Translations under genes and position numbers: made by a program
Shown: positions 13,401 to 28,190 of the stretch, piece by piece
How positions within the stretch are numbered: the first letter of the stretch is position 1
Layout: every line of letters begins with the position of its first letter
Notes under the pieces: model-generated
What the model saw: the letters and a program-made list of their open reading frames with translations, nothing else
Told to the model about the DNA's origin: nothing
The model's database searches: none
From: Mansonella perstans
Taxonomy: Eukaryota > Nematoda > Chromadorea > Rhabditida > Onchocercidae
Direction of reading: 5' to 3'
Length of the DNA stretch: 64,000 nucleotides
Assembly: GCA_037074765.1 (NCBI GenBank)
Contig: JBAMDO010000084.1
Span: 124,001-188,000 of the forward strand

Positions 13401-16400
13401 TTCCACTTGATAAAAATCAGCAGCAGTATTTTCTTTCTTCGCAACAGTTCGCCATAACCCCTGAAGTTGTAAACGTGATTTTCTTTAGAAAATGAATTCT
13501 AGAAAGAATTTTATTTTGAACGTGCTGAAACATACTTCTTCGAATTCAGTATGCATTTGAACCAGAAACTGTTTGATTCGGTCACCGTGGTCATCTGGTC
13601 GACGCCACCTTAACACCGCTCTTCGTTCGTTGCAATTCATTCCTATTACTACTGGAGCATCAGGTACATCTACAAATTTGAATAATTAAACTGAAAAAGT
13701 TATAAAACATAAGTGTAATTTTCAAGCGTTCGAAAGAGATTGTGAAAAATTTTCCCATACAAACAAATTTTTTCTTTTTTTTTTGGAAATTTCACCGCTT
13801 CCTTTTTCAAGTTAACTTTTTGGACTTGGTCCACGAATGGAAATAAAATGAGGAAAGTTGGAGTTAAATCAGCACCAAGTACAGTGAGTTCAATGCTTGA
13901 AATCTTGACATCAACATCGGTGAGAGCGATGCAATCAAAGACTCCTGAATGAAAGCCACGAGCATCAATAATTAACAGAGAATTGTTTAATGGCCTGAAA
14001 AATTTAATGTATTTTTAGTTTTAACTCTACTCAGAGGTCAGAATAAAAACTAATAAAAGTCCAGTAAGAACAGAAAAGATCACAATAGATTCAGAAATAA
14101 ATGCTCCAAATTAAATCTGTAAAAAATCTGCCAAACATTTCAAACATTCAGTAAAACGGAGCATACTTGAAGTGTACGGAGTCATTGATCGGTATTCCAT
14201 TATGCGTCCAGGAATATTCAATCGTAAGTCGAGGATCACAAACTGCTTCACATAAGTATTCCACTGATTCGTGTGCTTCCAAAACTGATTTCTTTGAAGT
14301 TGGTACACGAATGAAATGTGTTGGACCTGGTAAACAAACAATGAATCAAATGTTAAATAGGGAAAATGTGACAAAACATTCGATCTGTATTTTTTAGCAG
14401 TTAGACTTGATTACTAATTAGAAAGAAGATTACTGAAAACTTGTAGATGATTGACAGCTCGATTAATACCATATTTGTTCGATACATTGCAGTAGTAAAG
14501 GCCTTCGTCAGCAGAATTTAAATGCGATATGCGTAATGTGTAATTATGAAATATCTGGGAAGAAATGAAAACTTCAAATCTGATTGTTAAAAAAGTTGCA
14601 GAAATACTGGCAGAATTATTATTGCAAACTTGTATTAATACCTTCAAAAATGATAGAATTAATTTCAAGGTTCAACAGATTATGAGAATCATTTGATTTA
14701 CTTTTTACAAATAATATTACTGAATGTTGCTTGAGAATTAATAATGAAAACAAGCTAACATGAATTTTCCCTAGAATAACAGCAATGGGGTGGTCATTAG
14801 CATCCACCCATTTGACCATTGCTTCCGGCGCTGCATCAACATCACATGACATCTCTACAGTTGATTTACGTACCACATTCCAGATACGACGACTTGGCAT
14901 TTTGAAATATGGCGCATAAGCTACAACTAATTCGAATTTAATTTTCATTTTAATTTAGTGAATTTTTCACAATTTATCAGTGTTTAAGCTAGGTTAAAAG
15001 ATATTTGTCAACTTAATAGCCAGGGAGTCATTTCCTTTTATCCGAAGTCTTTCAATTGGCAATGACAGAATTTAAATAATATCCGATAGTTAAAAACAAT
15101 GGAAATTTTGTCAAGTATTTTGTACGAGTTTTTACCGAGAAAACAGAAATTTAATAAGTTTGAAATATTTTGGCTGACGGAACAGAATGAGCTATTTCAG
15201 ATTTAAATAGAACAAATTTGAATATTTGAATAGGTTTGAAGCAGCACAATGTTAAAGCAATTCAGCTTCATTACCGCGAACATTCACGAAAATATTTCCA
15301 AAGACGTATCCAAACGGATTCGATGCATTACACTGATATACTGCTGCATCAACATCATGATCCAGATTTACGATTCGTAATATCTGACCATTATTCAAAA
15401 TCATACGTCGATCGTTGTCTGCCAACTCTATAGCAACTATTATAATTGATGATCATACCATGAAATTGAAGTTAAATTGGAAAACATCCTTTTATAAATA
15501 GCAAGTCCAGACCTATTTAAACTTCCTCAATGAACAAAATCTCGAGACAAATATCATGTAGATCTCTTCTAGAGACTAATCCATTACTGATCAATAGAGC
15601 TTATGAAATCTAAGGAAAAGTTCTCCTTAAAAAACTATTAAGTTCTACAGACTGAGATATACTAAAACATCAAATCAAACCATGTAATGGTACGCCGTTG
15701 ATGAACCATTGAACAATAGGCATTGGAATGCCCGACGCTATGCAGTGGAGTTCAGCTGCGCTTCCTTCTGGTTTGTCAATATCCTGCGGTGCTTTATTTA
15801 TCCAGAATGGAGCTGCTAAAATTCTCGGAAATTGAACTATGTCTAGTCAGGCAATTTCTAATATTTTATTTTAGATTAATGAAACCACTTACAAGAACAA
15901 ATTACTCAATCTAGTTAAGCTTCACCAATTTTAAAATGCCGTCTAATACTGTAGGGCATTACCAACGGTAGTAACATGAATTTGATGGAATAGATGTTGT
16001 GATCGACATTCGTATATTCCGGCATCTTCTGAACGAACTTTTTCAATAATTAAACTTTTGCCGTAGTCAGCTTCTTGTGATTTAAAGTCTTTTAACCGTG
16101 TGAGCGGCAATTCACCACCTAATTTACTCCATGTTATGTTCGGTAACGGCCTGAATTCATTGAAATTAAGCAACGCTTTGCTGTTTTTAGAAATAATAGT
16201 GATTTATATTATAAGGTGGAAGCAAATTCTAATCAGAAGAATATGAAACAGATAGCGATGAATCACAGCAAGTTGTAGGAAAAAAATTTACCTTCCACCG
16301 AAGATACACATTAGTTTGAGTTTGCTTCCCACTTTGACAGATACTTCTTCTGGACTAAACCACAATTTATGTATAGCCACCTCATTGTCGTCTACAAAAC

Positions 16401-18419
16401 GATTTTTTTCGCTTGCATTTAAAAGTATATTTATATAAGTGAAAACTTCGAAACTATGACTTAAAATATATAAATCAATGATACTTTTAGCAGGATTGAC
16501 AATAAGTTGAAATTCGTTGCCTACACGATATTCCCCATGCAATATAGGAGAGGTTACTGCGCACTGATAAATTAAATTTCGCTGGCCATCATATTTTTCA
16601 ACTGCTGTGAAATGAAGGGTACCTATAAAAATGATGATCCAAATAAAGACTGGAAGAAATATCTAAGGTTGAAATTCAAGGTGGAAATTCAATCAAAAAA
16701 ACAAAAACAAGAAAAAAAACTTTTGATTTTAATTTTAACGATAAAATAAAGCTCCAAAGTGTACTAACCCTCGATATCGACAGCGATATGCTTACGTCGA
16801 ATAGTTCTGGTGATATTTTTTTGTTGAGCATTGCGATAGAACCAGAAAACAGATGGTTTTGGTACCCCAAAAGGAATGTCACATCGAATACTTAAACTTT
16901 GCTTTTCGTCTACTAACAATTGACGCACACCTCTGGGCGCAAAATGATCAAGCACTAAATTTGTTGAAGTTCTGAATCTTTGAATTTTTCGGAAAGTAAT
17001 TTTAGTTGGAAAGCTAAAAATAATAGTCATTCAAAACATAGAAATTATACATGTTGTCATAAAAACTTGATTTTACCAATTGTCATGGGAACAATTAGAG
17101 AAATAGACTATCAGAACATTGTGCATTCGGAACATTAAAATCACTTACAATGTACTTGCAAATGGATTACCTCCAATTTGCACATGAAATTTATTGGAAA
17201 CAGCAGTCCCAAAGATATTCGAAGCATGGCACTGATAGTAACCTTGATCTCCATCCGAAGCGTCATTAACCGTTATGGAACCGGTTTCATACTGTTTTTC
17301 CCACGTGATCCGATCACCATCAACTTCCACTCTTTTTCCATCCTTAAACCACTCATATCTAAAAAACAATAAGCTTATAATATCTGAGAGATTTGCAAAG
17401 CGCATGTGAATAATGTCTTTATTCTTGTTTGATCCGAAAAAATTTCCATCATGAATGACTGAAACTATTTCAAATTCCAAATGAGGTATTTCTCATATGA
17501 CCAAAAATTGTGTGATTAATGATTGCACCTATCTCAACTCGCTAGATTTATCGAATGCAATGGAAATTTTAAACTTTGTATAAAATTTTCGCCAACGGTC
17601 ATTTTAAATGCAATCATTATTCGCCAAAACTATTTTTACTCTTAACATTAAGAATATTTAATATATTAAGCATGGCTGTTTATTTATCGTATTTTCCCAA
17701 CATATTAGTTTTAATTATTTCAAATACCATTTGTAAAAAAAAATTAAATGAGAAAGTCTTGAATATTTATTAATGAGCATTTGTATTCAAGTGACAAAAT
17801 ACAAAAGAATGTTTCTTCGAATTGGAAAGTCAGCAAATATTCAAACTTCGAATATTTTTTCAAAGTTTTGCACGAAAGAAAACTTTAAACTGACGTTTCT
17901 GGATTACCAGTGGCATAGCATGGAAGATTAAATTTAGCACGTGAAACGGTAGAGTTTATTTGAAACCATACTTCGCCACCAATTTCTGGATCCAGTTTTG
18001 GTGGGCCTAAAAAATCATAACTCAAAAAAATGAGAACAAAAATAATGAGAGCTAAAAAATAGTTTTGACCTTTAGCATGACTAATTATCAATATAACATT
18101 AAAAACTGCACTGGTGCTGCATATATTATGCACAATGACTAATTTATAAATTTTGATTATTCATTTAAAAAGTGATTACACACGCATTTAAAAGAACTAA
18201 TAAGACCCACGAAAGATGAAAATCATTGCCTCATCACTTCACATTCTCAAAAAGTTTCTGCTTATGCTAATTCAATCTTCCAATCTTATTTTAATTGCTC
18301 CTAAAGAGTATGGAATTATTTGCTTGTATGGTTGAAATTTGAAAATTAAACAAACCGAGTGCACTGCTGAGAGCAACAAACTGAAAAAGCGAGCATAAAC
18401 GAATAGATAGCGTTGTCAT
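10410..18419 (-). CDS. lad-2: L1CAM-family neural adhesion receptor, LAD-2 type
   Basis: Twenty-four exons join in phase to 1,170 aa: 18419-18356, 18006-17895, 17358-17171, 16954-16769, 16622-16485, 16391-16292, 16150-15963, 15815-15681, 15427-15275, 14920-14760, 14554-14434, 14326-14167, 13994-13876, 13669-13536, 13460-13383, 13234-12959, 12878-12755, 12673-12555, 12468-12285, 12208-12089, 11926-11759, 11428-11300, 11188-11003, 10579-10410. A signal peptide (MTTLSIRLCSLFQFVALSSA) precedes six Ig domains (about 22-608), each split over two exons, then five FN3 domains (608-1114), a membrane span (about 1119-1140) and a 30-residue tail. L1 proteins guide axons by cell-surface binding. The tail has no FIGQY ankyrin-binding motif, which fits C. 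elegans LAD-2 and not SAX-7. The donor of exon 23 is uncertain (11003 or about 10970). Confidence 0.91.
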
Positions 18420-21400
18420 TATCTGTCAGTGATATTGTCGCTACAACAACTGTTTAAAAAAGAAGGAAAAAAATCTACAATTCAATTACAAATTGAAAAA
18501 ATTATAAGTTATAAAGAAATACATACTTAAAATTGATTTTAAACTAAATTTTTACGTTGATTTAAAAACCGTAATTAAGCTCCTGCAATAAATTTTGATT
18601 AAAAGAGAGTCAGTAACAACAGAGAGTAAGTAAATATACTCAATATTTTCCCGTTAAATATCATGTGCAAGAACAAAGCTCAACAGACTGATGATAAAAA
18701 AAATCTCGTATTCCTTAAGAATATTCATTCAGTTTTTTTGGCGAAGCATTTTATTGAATAAACATTTAATTATTTATAACTTTTAAGAAGAAACATTGTA
18801 CAAATAGTGCGTGATTCTTATGCTAAAAACATTTGCAGTTAAATAAAATTATTTTGAACACTTTTGGCAGTTTATTTCAAAAACTGAATCGGACCGCCTC
18901 CCCAAATCACCAACAAAATTTACTGCCAGTTATTTAACGAAAAAAGACAAATAAATTGTCGTTATGCAAAATGTCGTTAGCAAAACAAATGGATTGTCGT
19001 TATGTGTGGTTACAAATTATAATATTACCCTCAAAAATTTCTGAAGTCCTTCCCAATAATAATTTTTCAAAATGTCATACTAGCTTTTGCACAAATAACC
19101 AATTCTCTAATTTAACCTAAGAATTCGGAAACACTTTGATAATTAGCTTCCTGAAGTTTTTTTAAAATTAGACTTATTTTAGAGCCGGAATATTAATTTT
19201 TTTTACCTAAGCTCAATTAGCTTTTTCTTACTCTCGTTAAAACAGTCATTTTTTTTTATTTTTCCGCGATCTGTTTGTGGATATTAATATGCAAAATAAT
19301 TATTTCTAATTCTATCTTTTCTTGGATTAAGACATGTGAAGAAGTAAGGATGACAAAACAAGACAAAGCTGGCGACGAACTAGGTTTATTCTTGTGCGGG
19401 AACTGCGCTGCCTTTGATTCCAGATGCATCAGTATTTAGATTACCAAATCACACTCCTCTCTTAATTGACCAATTTTTTTAAACAAGGCAAGTCTCTAGT
19501 TCAGAATACCAACTACATGGGAGAAACCAAATTTTCTTCCTTAATAGTACATTTTTGTAGAAAGTCCTATAAATGGACATAGAAAGTAAAAAAATGTAAA
19601 TGATTTCTTTGCATTTTGAAGTTCAATTTTACTTTAAGAGCTCGTTGCACCATTCGTATTCTCGTGTGAATCATTTATTTCTTATAAAAGCCGGATAACT
19701 TCCTGAAATTCTGTTCCGGAGATGCATAAGTCATTTCAAAGGTTGCAGACGAAAATATTTTTCAAGTCAAAAATTTTTGCTGAATAGTTAATAAATAATG
19801 ATCAACATACAAATTGGTTGGAAGATAATCTCGTAGCTGGATTCACTTAGAAGTTACGAATACTGAGATCACCTAAATAAACAAATAATAGAAGTTTTCA
19901 GTTTCTTTCAGATCACAGAATTCACAGACATAGCTTTTTATTGCATCATAGTTTATTGTCGAGCTGCTCCGATTGTTTTAAATGAAGTGCAAAAAGCAAC
20001 GAATTCGTAAGAAATAAATGAAATTGATTTAATTTACATCCAACTAACTCCAAGCGTTCTAGAAATTGTTTTCCATTTCAAAAGTTTTTTATTTCATGCA
20101 GTCTTTCCTCTTAAAAATTAAATTTAAAATTCCAGTTTTAGATATAAGGCAACGAAAGCCATGATACCATAATAATAGAATGAAACAAATGAACCCGAAT
20201 TTTGTTCTTCTGTTTTCTACTAAACAACAAACAAAGACGATCAGAGAAAATGATGTGAGATATTGGAGGATTGCAAGTGAGAGTTAAAGTATGGTCAATA
20301 TTCGATTGAAGTTTGATGAGGCAAAACAAAGCGTTGGCATGCACCAATTGAGATTGTTGAAAACTCGAAAGGGGTGGAGAAGTTTGTTTTAAGCTTGCGA
20401 AGTCAGGGAAAGGCCCCCACTCATAACATCACCTCGTCATCATTGGACAATAGTTATTTACTTGCTCCTGTGATGCTTCTATGAAGATGCTAAAAAGTAG
20501 ATCGTTTACCGAAATGTCCATTTTTTCTGGATGAGTTTTACAAAGAAACATAGTAAGCAGGAGCAAGTTGTGACAATTACTCTTCCGCTTAACAAAGGCA
20601 AAAAAAAGATTCCTGCATAAAACTGAAGTGGTATGTCTCTATTTTGATTTGAAATAGCAATATAAAACTTTCTGATGGTAAAATTCAATCATTTATCCTA
20701 TTATCAAATTTTAAATGAAAAATTTACATGTGCGAAAATTTCTGAAAAAAAGACAAACACTAGGGTGGATTTCTATATTTAAAGTATAGACTTTGCTCAA
20801 TTTTGCTTTAGTTTAATTAAACTTTTCTTCTTGAGCACTGTAACATACAGTTTTATAAACACAACTTATTTGTATCTATTATCGTGAAAGAAGTGATTAT
20901 GAAGATAAATTTGCTTTGTATTGTTGAGAGGAAATTTAATCTTCAGGAAATATTTTTTTGCGTATGAATTCAAACCAATACATAAATTTCATCATTAAGA
21001 CCAAAATTTACAGCAGTAAATAAGGATAATGTGATAATGTGAAATGGAGTTGACATTATACCATTTTCGGTTAAAAGTTATTGCCTAATCAATGAAAATT
21101 GATTCTCGAGTAATTTCAGACTCTCAGAGTTGAAAAGAATTATTTCGAGACTTGGTCGATTGTCAGACAACGCACTATGTTTAGTCAAGCCTGAGTATCA
21201 TATTTCAGTATCACAGAACTTCCTTCACGTTAAATTTATAAAACCAGAAGTCCCTCATAATGAACTTCTTAAAGAAAAGTAATTTCCTGATTAATGTTGC
21301 TTTGCGCATTGTTTTGAAATGTCTTAAATGATCATTTATTAGATTCACTTCTAAGTTATTCAGTTATATTGGATACAATAGTAACATAAAGTTGGAAAAC

Positions 21401-23421
21401 AGAATTACGAATTGTGTTTTTTACAACAGATCAGTTTGAAAGATTTCATAATAATATCTTGATTTAAACAATAGGTCAAAGTTGGAAAGTCGAACGATAG
21501 CAAATCGATTCATAGCTATGGCTCAAACAATGTAATTCGAACGAAGGAAACAAAACGAACTTTTCCTTCTCAATATCATTCACAATTACAAAAAATTCGA
21601 AATAACTTGGAACTTACAGGACTAACAGAGTTAACTGTTGTTTACAGACATTAACGAAAGTTCCACACTGATCAAAAATCCCAGAGGCTTTATTGATTTT
21701 TTCAGTCAATTTCAGTCAATGATTTTTTAATAAAAATGATATCATGGCTTGATTTCGGGAAACGGAAACTTATAAAATCCCGAGATATTTTCAAATTCAT
21801 TCCGTAAATGATGTCAGCTTCTTAAAATTCGAAGAAAAGTGCCACCTTGCATTTTTAAAAGTAATAAAAATTAAAACGTCTGCAAACAATGCAATTAGTG
21901 GAAAGCTTGCTTAACTAACTGAAGATCTAACATATCTTACTTATTAAAAGGATGTGGGAAGCCGCAAATTTTGAAGCACTGAGTGGCAGTAGGCATGACA
22001 TGCAGCTTTGGTTACTAGCCAAGAAATTATAGTGGAGGAACTCGGTGCTTCCTTATGTTAGCTTACCAAAACAAATTTCAACAAATAAGGTTTAACAAAG
22101 AAGCAGAGAAGAGTAGCAACACAATGTTAGGCCCTGGAGGAGCTTGGCTAAATCTTACTAAATGATGCTCCACAATACTTGCTTCAGTAATATTACAACT
22201 TATCCTTTTTGGTCTTCGGTAGGTGAAATTAGAACACCGACCAAAACGATGTACTGCAATATCATGTAATTGTGACTGATACTTCAGAAATCGTCGCGAT
22301 TTTTATTGTAGTTTTATAAAATGCTCTTTGAAACGATTTTACACACTGTACGGTTATTGGTATTATTGTCGTTTTATCAAGCTAATGGTAACATCTTTTG
22401 GATGAGGATTATTTTCTCGATTTTCTTTGACGTTTTCAAGATTTGTCATGGAACTAAAATGCTGGAGTTGGACTTCAAAATACAGGTGAAAGCATATATA
22501 AAGCCAAGGAAAAAATTGGCAGACTTGTCATTTTTTCTTTCAGTTATGCTGCCAATTGGAAAGCAAGATAAATGCACCTGAACAAAACTGCCAAATTTAA
22601 AAAGTTGCAGGCAAAATAAGATATCATACAAATATTAAACAAATTTAAACAAATGAATAACACTATTATGAGTGAATATACAAAAGATATAAATTAGATA
22701 GGCAGAAAAAATTGGTACTACTGAAAGGCGATGAGTTAGGATATGCTAAGGAATTCAGATTATCGAAATTAAGGTATATTGAAAAGGAATTGGTGATCAT
22801 CAGCTTGAAATTGAATTTATTCAGCGGCGCATAAATTTCAAGTGTGTTGAACGCTTATGCTGAACATCTTAATAAAGAAAACATTTTAACGAATTAACAA
22901 AAACCTCTTTACTTCTTTTTTCTTGCAATTCTTTATAGTCAAAAAATAGCAGTTTTCGTTGCTGTCCACAAATTTCTTTCTCAGGCACATTTCTAACTTT
23001 TTTCCATAGAAAAGTTTTGATAGGTCAAATTGTCAAAACTTACGAAACAGAGATGAATGATTTGAAACGTGTAATCTGTTGAATTTAATGCATGTTTGAC
23101 GAAATTTGCAAATCGTAAGGAATCGTAACAAAAGGATGGATGAAATAAATGTCGTAGAAAAAACTTAAAAATGAAGTTTTTTTTAAAAAATCTGTGGCCC
23201 TTAATAAATTTCGGGAAGTAGGAGTATACGCAGAAAATTTTCAAAAGAAATTTGTAGAAGTGAACTGAGAAAATTTTATTAAGATCAGACTTATTTCTTA
23301 TACGAAGAATTAAAAAAAAAACAGGGAAATTTATTTCTTGCAATAACCGTTTGATTGTCAATTGCTTCAGTCCTATTTTCTTGCTGAATGGTTGTGCCTG
23401 GTTTTCTGGTTGATCACTTAC

Positions 23422-23603
23422 GTTAAACTTCCTACCATGTTGAATAATTCTCCAATTAAGCTCCTCGCAGCCTGTGAACGCTGATCGATGCTATTGCTAA
23501 TGGTAAATCGAATGCTACCTAAAGTTCCTGATTTGCAATTCTTATTTTTTTGATCTATTCTCTCCTTGTCATCGTTATAACCACCGACCTTGCTTTCTTT
23601 CAA
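23422..23603 (-). other. Orphan exon-like segment
   Basis: On the minus strand, a tttaag acceptor is followed by 60 open codons of balanced amino-acid composition (for example SGTLGSIRFTISNSIDQRSQ and AARSLIGELFNMVGSLT) and then a consensus GTAAGT donor at 23421. The surrounding 8 kb is otherwise non-coding. It could be one exon of a small unrecognised gene, an alternative upstream exon of a neighbour, or a pseudogene remnant. I do not recognise the family and found no convincing partner exons. Confidence 0.35.
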
Positions 23604-25570
23604 CTTAAATGATTACTTAAGCAATTGTTTCGATTTTTTGATTGACCTGCATAAGCAAATTCGAATAATGTACTTTATATCCGAAATGTGATAGGGCAGC
23701 TCATTACTCTAAGAATTTTTTTTTGATTTGTTCGACAAATTTACACTTTTCAAGGCTAAGAGACGAAACTATGGTATAGTTGAAGTTTTTTCGTACTGTA
23801 CGAAAACAATTATGAGATAGCAACCTAAGTTTCGTCTTGAATTTTTTCCCAATTTTTTCTCTTATATAAAAGTAAGTGTGAAAAAACCGACTATATATAA
23901 AAACAGCTATCACGTTATATAAAAATACAGAAATTTGCTGAAAAGATATGCAAAAAATCTCAATAATGGCACTGTTGTAAATTAGGTTGCAGTTCAGAAT
24001 TGAACAGATTTTATCATAAGAAAATCATGACAAGCTATTATAGGGCTGGTGAAAGTTGTTGATATTTTCTTATATTCTAATTCTAATTTAGCTTACTTAA
24101 AGATATTTATTTTCAAGACTTCACTAATCCTTGAAAGGGTTTGATATGAGAAATAATAGTAAAATGAATAGCATTTTACACACCAAATGCTGAATTAACT
24201 GCAAAGAGGAAATCGAAAATAATGTGAAAGGAAAACATATTCCGATACATAACCGGTCCCTTAGGATTACAAGCAGAATATTAACATTCATGGAAAAAAA
24301 TTTGCAATTTTATTTCAATAAATTTACGTTATTTAAACAAACACTGAATAACATGTTGCATTTTCTTGTCATTAAACTCGCTTCAGAAAAAAAGCATCTT
24401 ACCTGACAAGCAAAAAAAAGTGTAAATTAAAGAAATGATAAATTAATAATAAGTCACTTGTTGAAGCTGACAAAGAAGTGTAACATCGAAACCCAGCAGT
24501 ATCTTGGATATCCACAAACCAGCAACAAATAAGATTATCACGACCTATTTAAATTTTAAATAAAAATTACTGTCGAATTTTTTCGCAAAAGAAAGTAGTA
24601 TTAAAAATGTTTCTTTTGAAATTTGCAAAATGGAAAATAAGTTCGAGCATTAAATATGTGTGGTAACAGAATAGCATACAGACTGATGTTAATAAAAACA
24701 TTTTTTTTTTATCTTGCAGGATTTGTCCCATGAGAGTAAAGCATCGGCTCCCAACAAATAATTATATCAGATGATACTTTCCAATCTTTTATTACAGGTA
24801 TTATATCAGTTCAGATATCATCACATGCAGAACTGAAGATGAGTCTGTTAAAATCAATTTGTTATATAAGGAAGTGAACACAATAAGCTTTGTGGGACTT
24901 TTTATTTTTCATGTTTTCTAATTACCTTCTCTGCATCAGATCTTCTATTCGTATCAATTTTCAACGCAGATTAATTTAATTTAAAATTACAATGTTAAAC
25001 ACTTTCAATATTTGTTACGAATATTGCTAATTTATAGCAACAAATATAAACAACAAAATGCAGTTTTCGGAAAAAATGACTTCTTCCTGCTACTGTAATA
25101 AAAATTGATGTCTTTCATGCAAAAGAAAATATATCTTACGCCATGTAAAAATTGAGAAAGTATAAGGTCAGTTAAAGAGAAAAAGTAATAATTGAAGACC
25201 TTTTTTCTAAGGACTTTTATTGATCAAACATTGAAAAACTATAAGGAACAACGTCATAATAATGCACAACCATATAATAAATTAAAAGCAAATTTCACAA
25301 ATAAATTATCGAAGATTGATGTCTTTCAAAACTGCGAAATACCATTCCTGCTTTCTTTAGTGATGGTATTGCCAGTAAAGAGGCATTGTGTACCGTATTT
25401 CAAATAGACTATCTATATGATCGAAAAAAATAGTTTCTGTTGGAATCGAAACTAAATGATTGAGTCGGCGAAACTTCCTGCAAACAAATTCGATTATCGA
25501 TTATTCCCCTCGAACTAAAGAAAAATTAGATTTGTTATGATTAATTTGGTTTCCTATATAGCAATACTCA

Positions 25571-25616
25571 GAGCATGAAAGTTTAAGTAGTGTGAGCATG
25601 AAAGTTTAAATAGTAT
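25571..25616. repeat. 23-bp direct repeat, two copies
   Basis: Two head-to-tail copies of a 23-bp unit beginning gagcatgaaagtttaa differ at two positions. Intergenic minisatellite with no apparent gene association. Confidence 0.7.
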
Positions 25617-26889
25617 GACGGAAGAAAATTTTTTTTGAATATTTTCCGTGCATGAGGACGAAAGTTTTTTTTAAATGTTCGCAATTGCTCAGAGTTTCAC
25701 ACAAACTGCATATGAAAAGTAAATTGAAGCAGGCATTCCATTTTGTGAAGTTAAGGGAACTATCGCTAAAATACCATATATTGAATAGACTTTAGGAGAC
25801 ATTCTCATGCAATAATAACTATTCTCTTTTCGATATGGCAATGCTTTTAAAGCGTATCAACGCAGAATCTTTGAATTCAAATTATCAAATCCTGGATTGA
25901 AGTCATCAATAGGTACAGGAATAATTTCGACAGATGCTGTGGATCATGCGCACTCAGAACGGATGTTGATAAAGGGATTGAAGTAGCAATGATCCTTTTT
26001 GATTTCGATTTGCTAGTGATTATTTTTAAAATGACTAATAAAGCAATGAGAATTTCATCTCTGATTTTTTTCGTTGGTAATACTGATATAAGAATTATCG
26101 TGAGTCAAAGCTTTAATACTTCTCACTTTCTGATATCTTCGACTTCTTAGATCAGCATTCAATTAAAGAGAATTTTCATCGTGAACTACTTTTTTTCGAA
26201 ACGTGCAAAAATCTAGCAAATACTATTTTTATATACCGCTTTAACTGATCTTTCACAATTTTAGAAAGAAATAAAGCTAGATTTCCAAAAACCCTTTAGA
26301 ACTTAATTTCAGACACACATTCAAAACATGTAACAAATCATTGCTTAAAAACTCATTATGTTAAAAAATAAAATCAACGAAAGAATTAAATAAGAGAACT
26401 ACTGCGCTAGAAAGCAAGCTTCTGTTGTCGCATTTATAAGGATGTTTCCACAAAGCTAATTTCTGATATTAGATGCAATCACTGCAAGCTGAAATCATCA
26501 TTATTTTTCGCGAAGGTGCGAAGATGAAAGAAGGGTTACAATTTTCTACCGAACGATAACATATTTTCCGTACTTTTTTTATCACACTAAATGAGTCCTT
26601 CCAACCAAACATTTCATTGTATATGCACCACGAACTTAACAAGTTATTTTTTCACATTGAAATTCCCTGCTTATCTATTCAAATTGAAAAATTGCTTATA
26701 CTGACTGGCATAGTCATTAAAGTAAATTTCATAGAGCTGCGAACGAAAAACCACATTATAAATCATATTATAAGAATTATAGGCCACAATATGCTGCATT
26801 ACAAAAATCAATATCAAGTAAAAAAAAGAATATAAATACCGAAAAAAACGAATAAACAGATGAAGGTGTATGACGAAGCAGGTGATATG

Positions 26890-28190
26890 CTATGAAACAG
26901 AAGCAGGAAGAAACATTCGGCAATTTGTACTGCCACACAAACATTTCTTTAGACAAAATCCCGAAGCACTAGCACTGTAATCGTAAGTAAGCTCTTCATA
27001 AGCAGGTATGTCACGAAGCGCAAATAGTCCAACGTGTACCTGTGGAGTACCATATCTCACAAGGACCATTATCAAGTTAGGATTACAACCGTGATTTATG
27101 AATCGTGACTGATTTCCACGTACTGATGGATCGATATAAGTTACTTCGGTGTGATCTAAATTGATTCCTTAATTGGTAAAACAAGTTACTAGAATAAATG
27201 AAATCGCTGTCAAAAAAAATAGATTTTCAATCCCAAGGCTGACGGTCGAAAAAAATAAACTTGTAGAAAATGAGAGAAAACTGAAGTTTTCTTTTTAAGT
27301 TAAAATAGCTACAACAGCAACGAAACAGAACAGCAATAGACAGGAAAGCAGGCAGATATGAGCTTTTACAAGAAATTACTAGAACATCATTATAGAAAGT
27401 TAACCACCTCGAAAAACTTCTTTAATTGTGAGAACATAATTTGTGTCGGATTGGCGCTTCTTCACTTCATCAGGCCCAATTACTTCGCCAATATATTCAA
27501 TAACAAAGCGACCTTTCTTAATCGGCTCTCTACACTGTAAGCCATAACCCTTTTCACCAGCACCGAAGATCTGAAATTAAGCAAAACTTTACCATCAAAT
27601 AGGATAGCGGAAATTTCTTTGAATCTATAACAAAAAGGCTACCTCGAGAGGAAGTGAAGCGCCCAACTGTACACATCTATTTTCACATCTATTTGGAAAG
27701 AACGAGCAGGAACACTCAGCAGAACATTCTAAAATTGGCAAATTGCTGTCAATATCCCTAATAGAATCTCGATCCATGAACATATCCTGAAAATTTCTCG
27801 ACGATTGTAATTTATAGATAAAAAATAACAATACATGTCAACTATCAATGATTTGTTATTTAATATAACGCGGTGAGCGATGCATCAATTCAAGTATGAA
27901 GTAAAAATAAAGCACACCTTTCCTTCACATTTCCTAAAATTTGAAAATAACTTTTCCCTTCTAATAATTTCTAAAATTTCAAGAATTAATGAATCCGAAA
28001 TTTAAACTGGCAGTATGAAGGAAAAAAGTATCAAGTATAAAGTGAGACTTACTTGTTTGTAGAGAAGACAGTTGCAACCGGTACTTGCTGTGCATGGTCC
28101 AATGCAATTACATCCTTCATATATTGTCTCGAAATTCATTAAATTGCCACCTGGTCCACACTCTAAGCTTTCTATTTGAATATACTCCAT
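26890..28190 (-). CDS. set-23: SETMAR/SET-23-like histone-lysine N-methyltransferase
   Basis: Four phase-consistent exons (28190-28053, 27786-27643, 27570-27408, 27155-26890) give 236 aa, about the size recalled for C. elegans SET-23. The order is pre-SET cysteine clusters (GCNCIGPCTASTGCNC; CSAECSCSFFPNRCENRC), SET core (KGYGLQC, FVIEYIGEV), the cofactor/catalytic segment RFINHGCNPN, ELTYDYS and a post-SET CLCGSTNC. These elements make S-adenosylmethionine-dependent lysine methylation the expected activity, by the SETMAR SET domain's relation to H3K36 methylation; substrate specificity is inferred only. No transposase domain is fused to it. The ATG at 28190 lies 160 bases from the ced-2 ATG on the other strand, so the two genes probably share a promoter. 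Confidence 0.9.

Larger units (their letters stand above)
18420..26889. other. 8.5 kb region without a confident gene
   Basis: This lies upstream of lad-2 and downstream of set-23 (both on the minus strand), so it probably carries lad-2 promoter and enhancer sequence. Longer open frames here, such as 22993-23361 on the minus strand, are F/K/I-rich products of AT bias. One exon-like segment stands out at 23422-23603 (-), listed separately. A 23-bp direct repeat lies at 25571-25616. A slightly GC-richer stretch at 21950-22200 resembles decayed coding sequence but is not identifiable. Confidence 0.55.

Noticed and set aside
21950..22200. GC-richer stretch with short protein-like frames
   Set aside because: Interrupted by stops in every frame and not recognisable as a specific transposon; kept only as a note in the desert entry.
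22993..23361. 122-codon minus-strand open frame
   Set aside because: Composition is dominated by F, K, I and N with no domain signal; best explained by AT bias.
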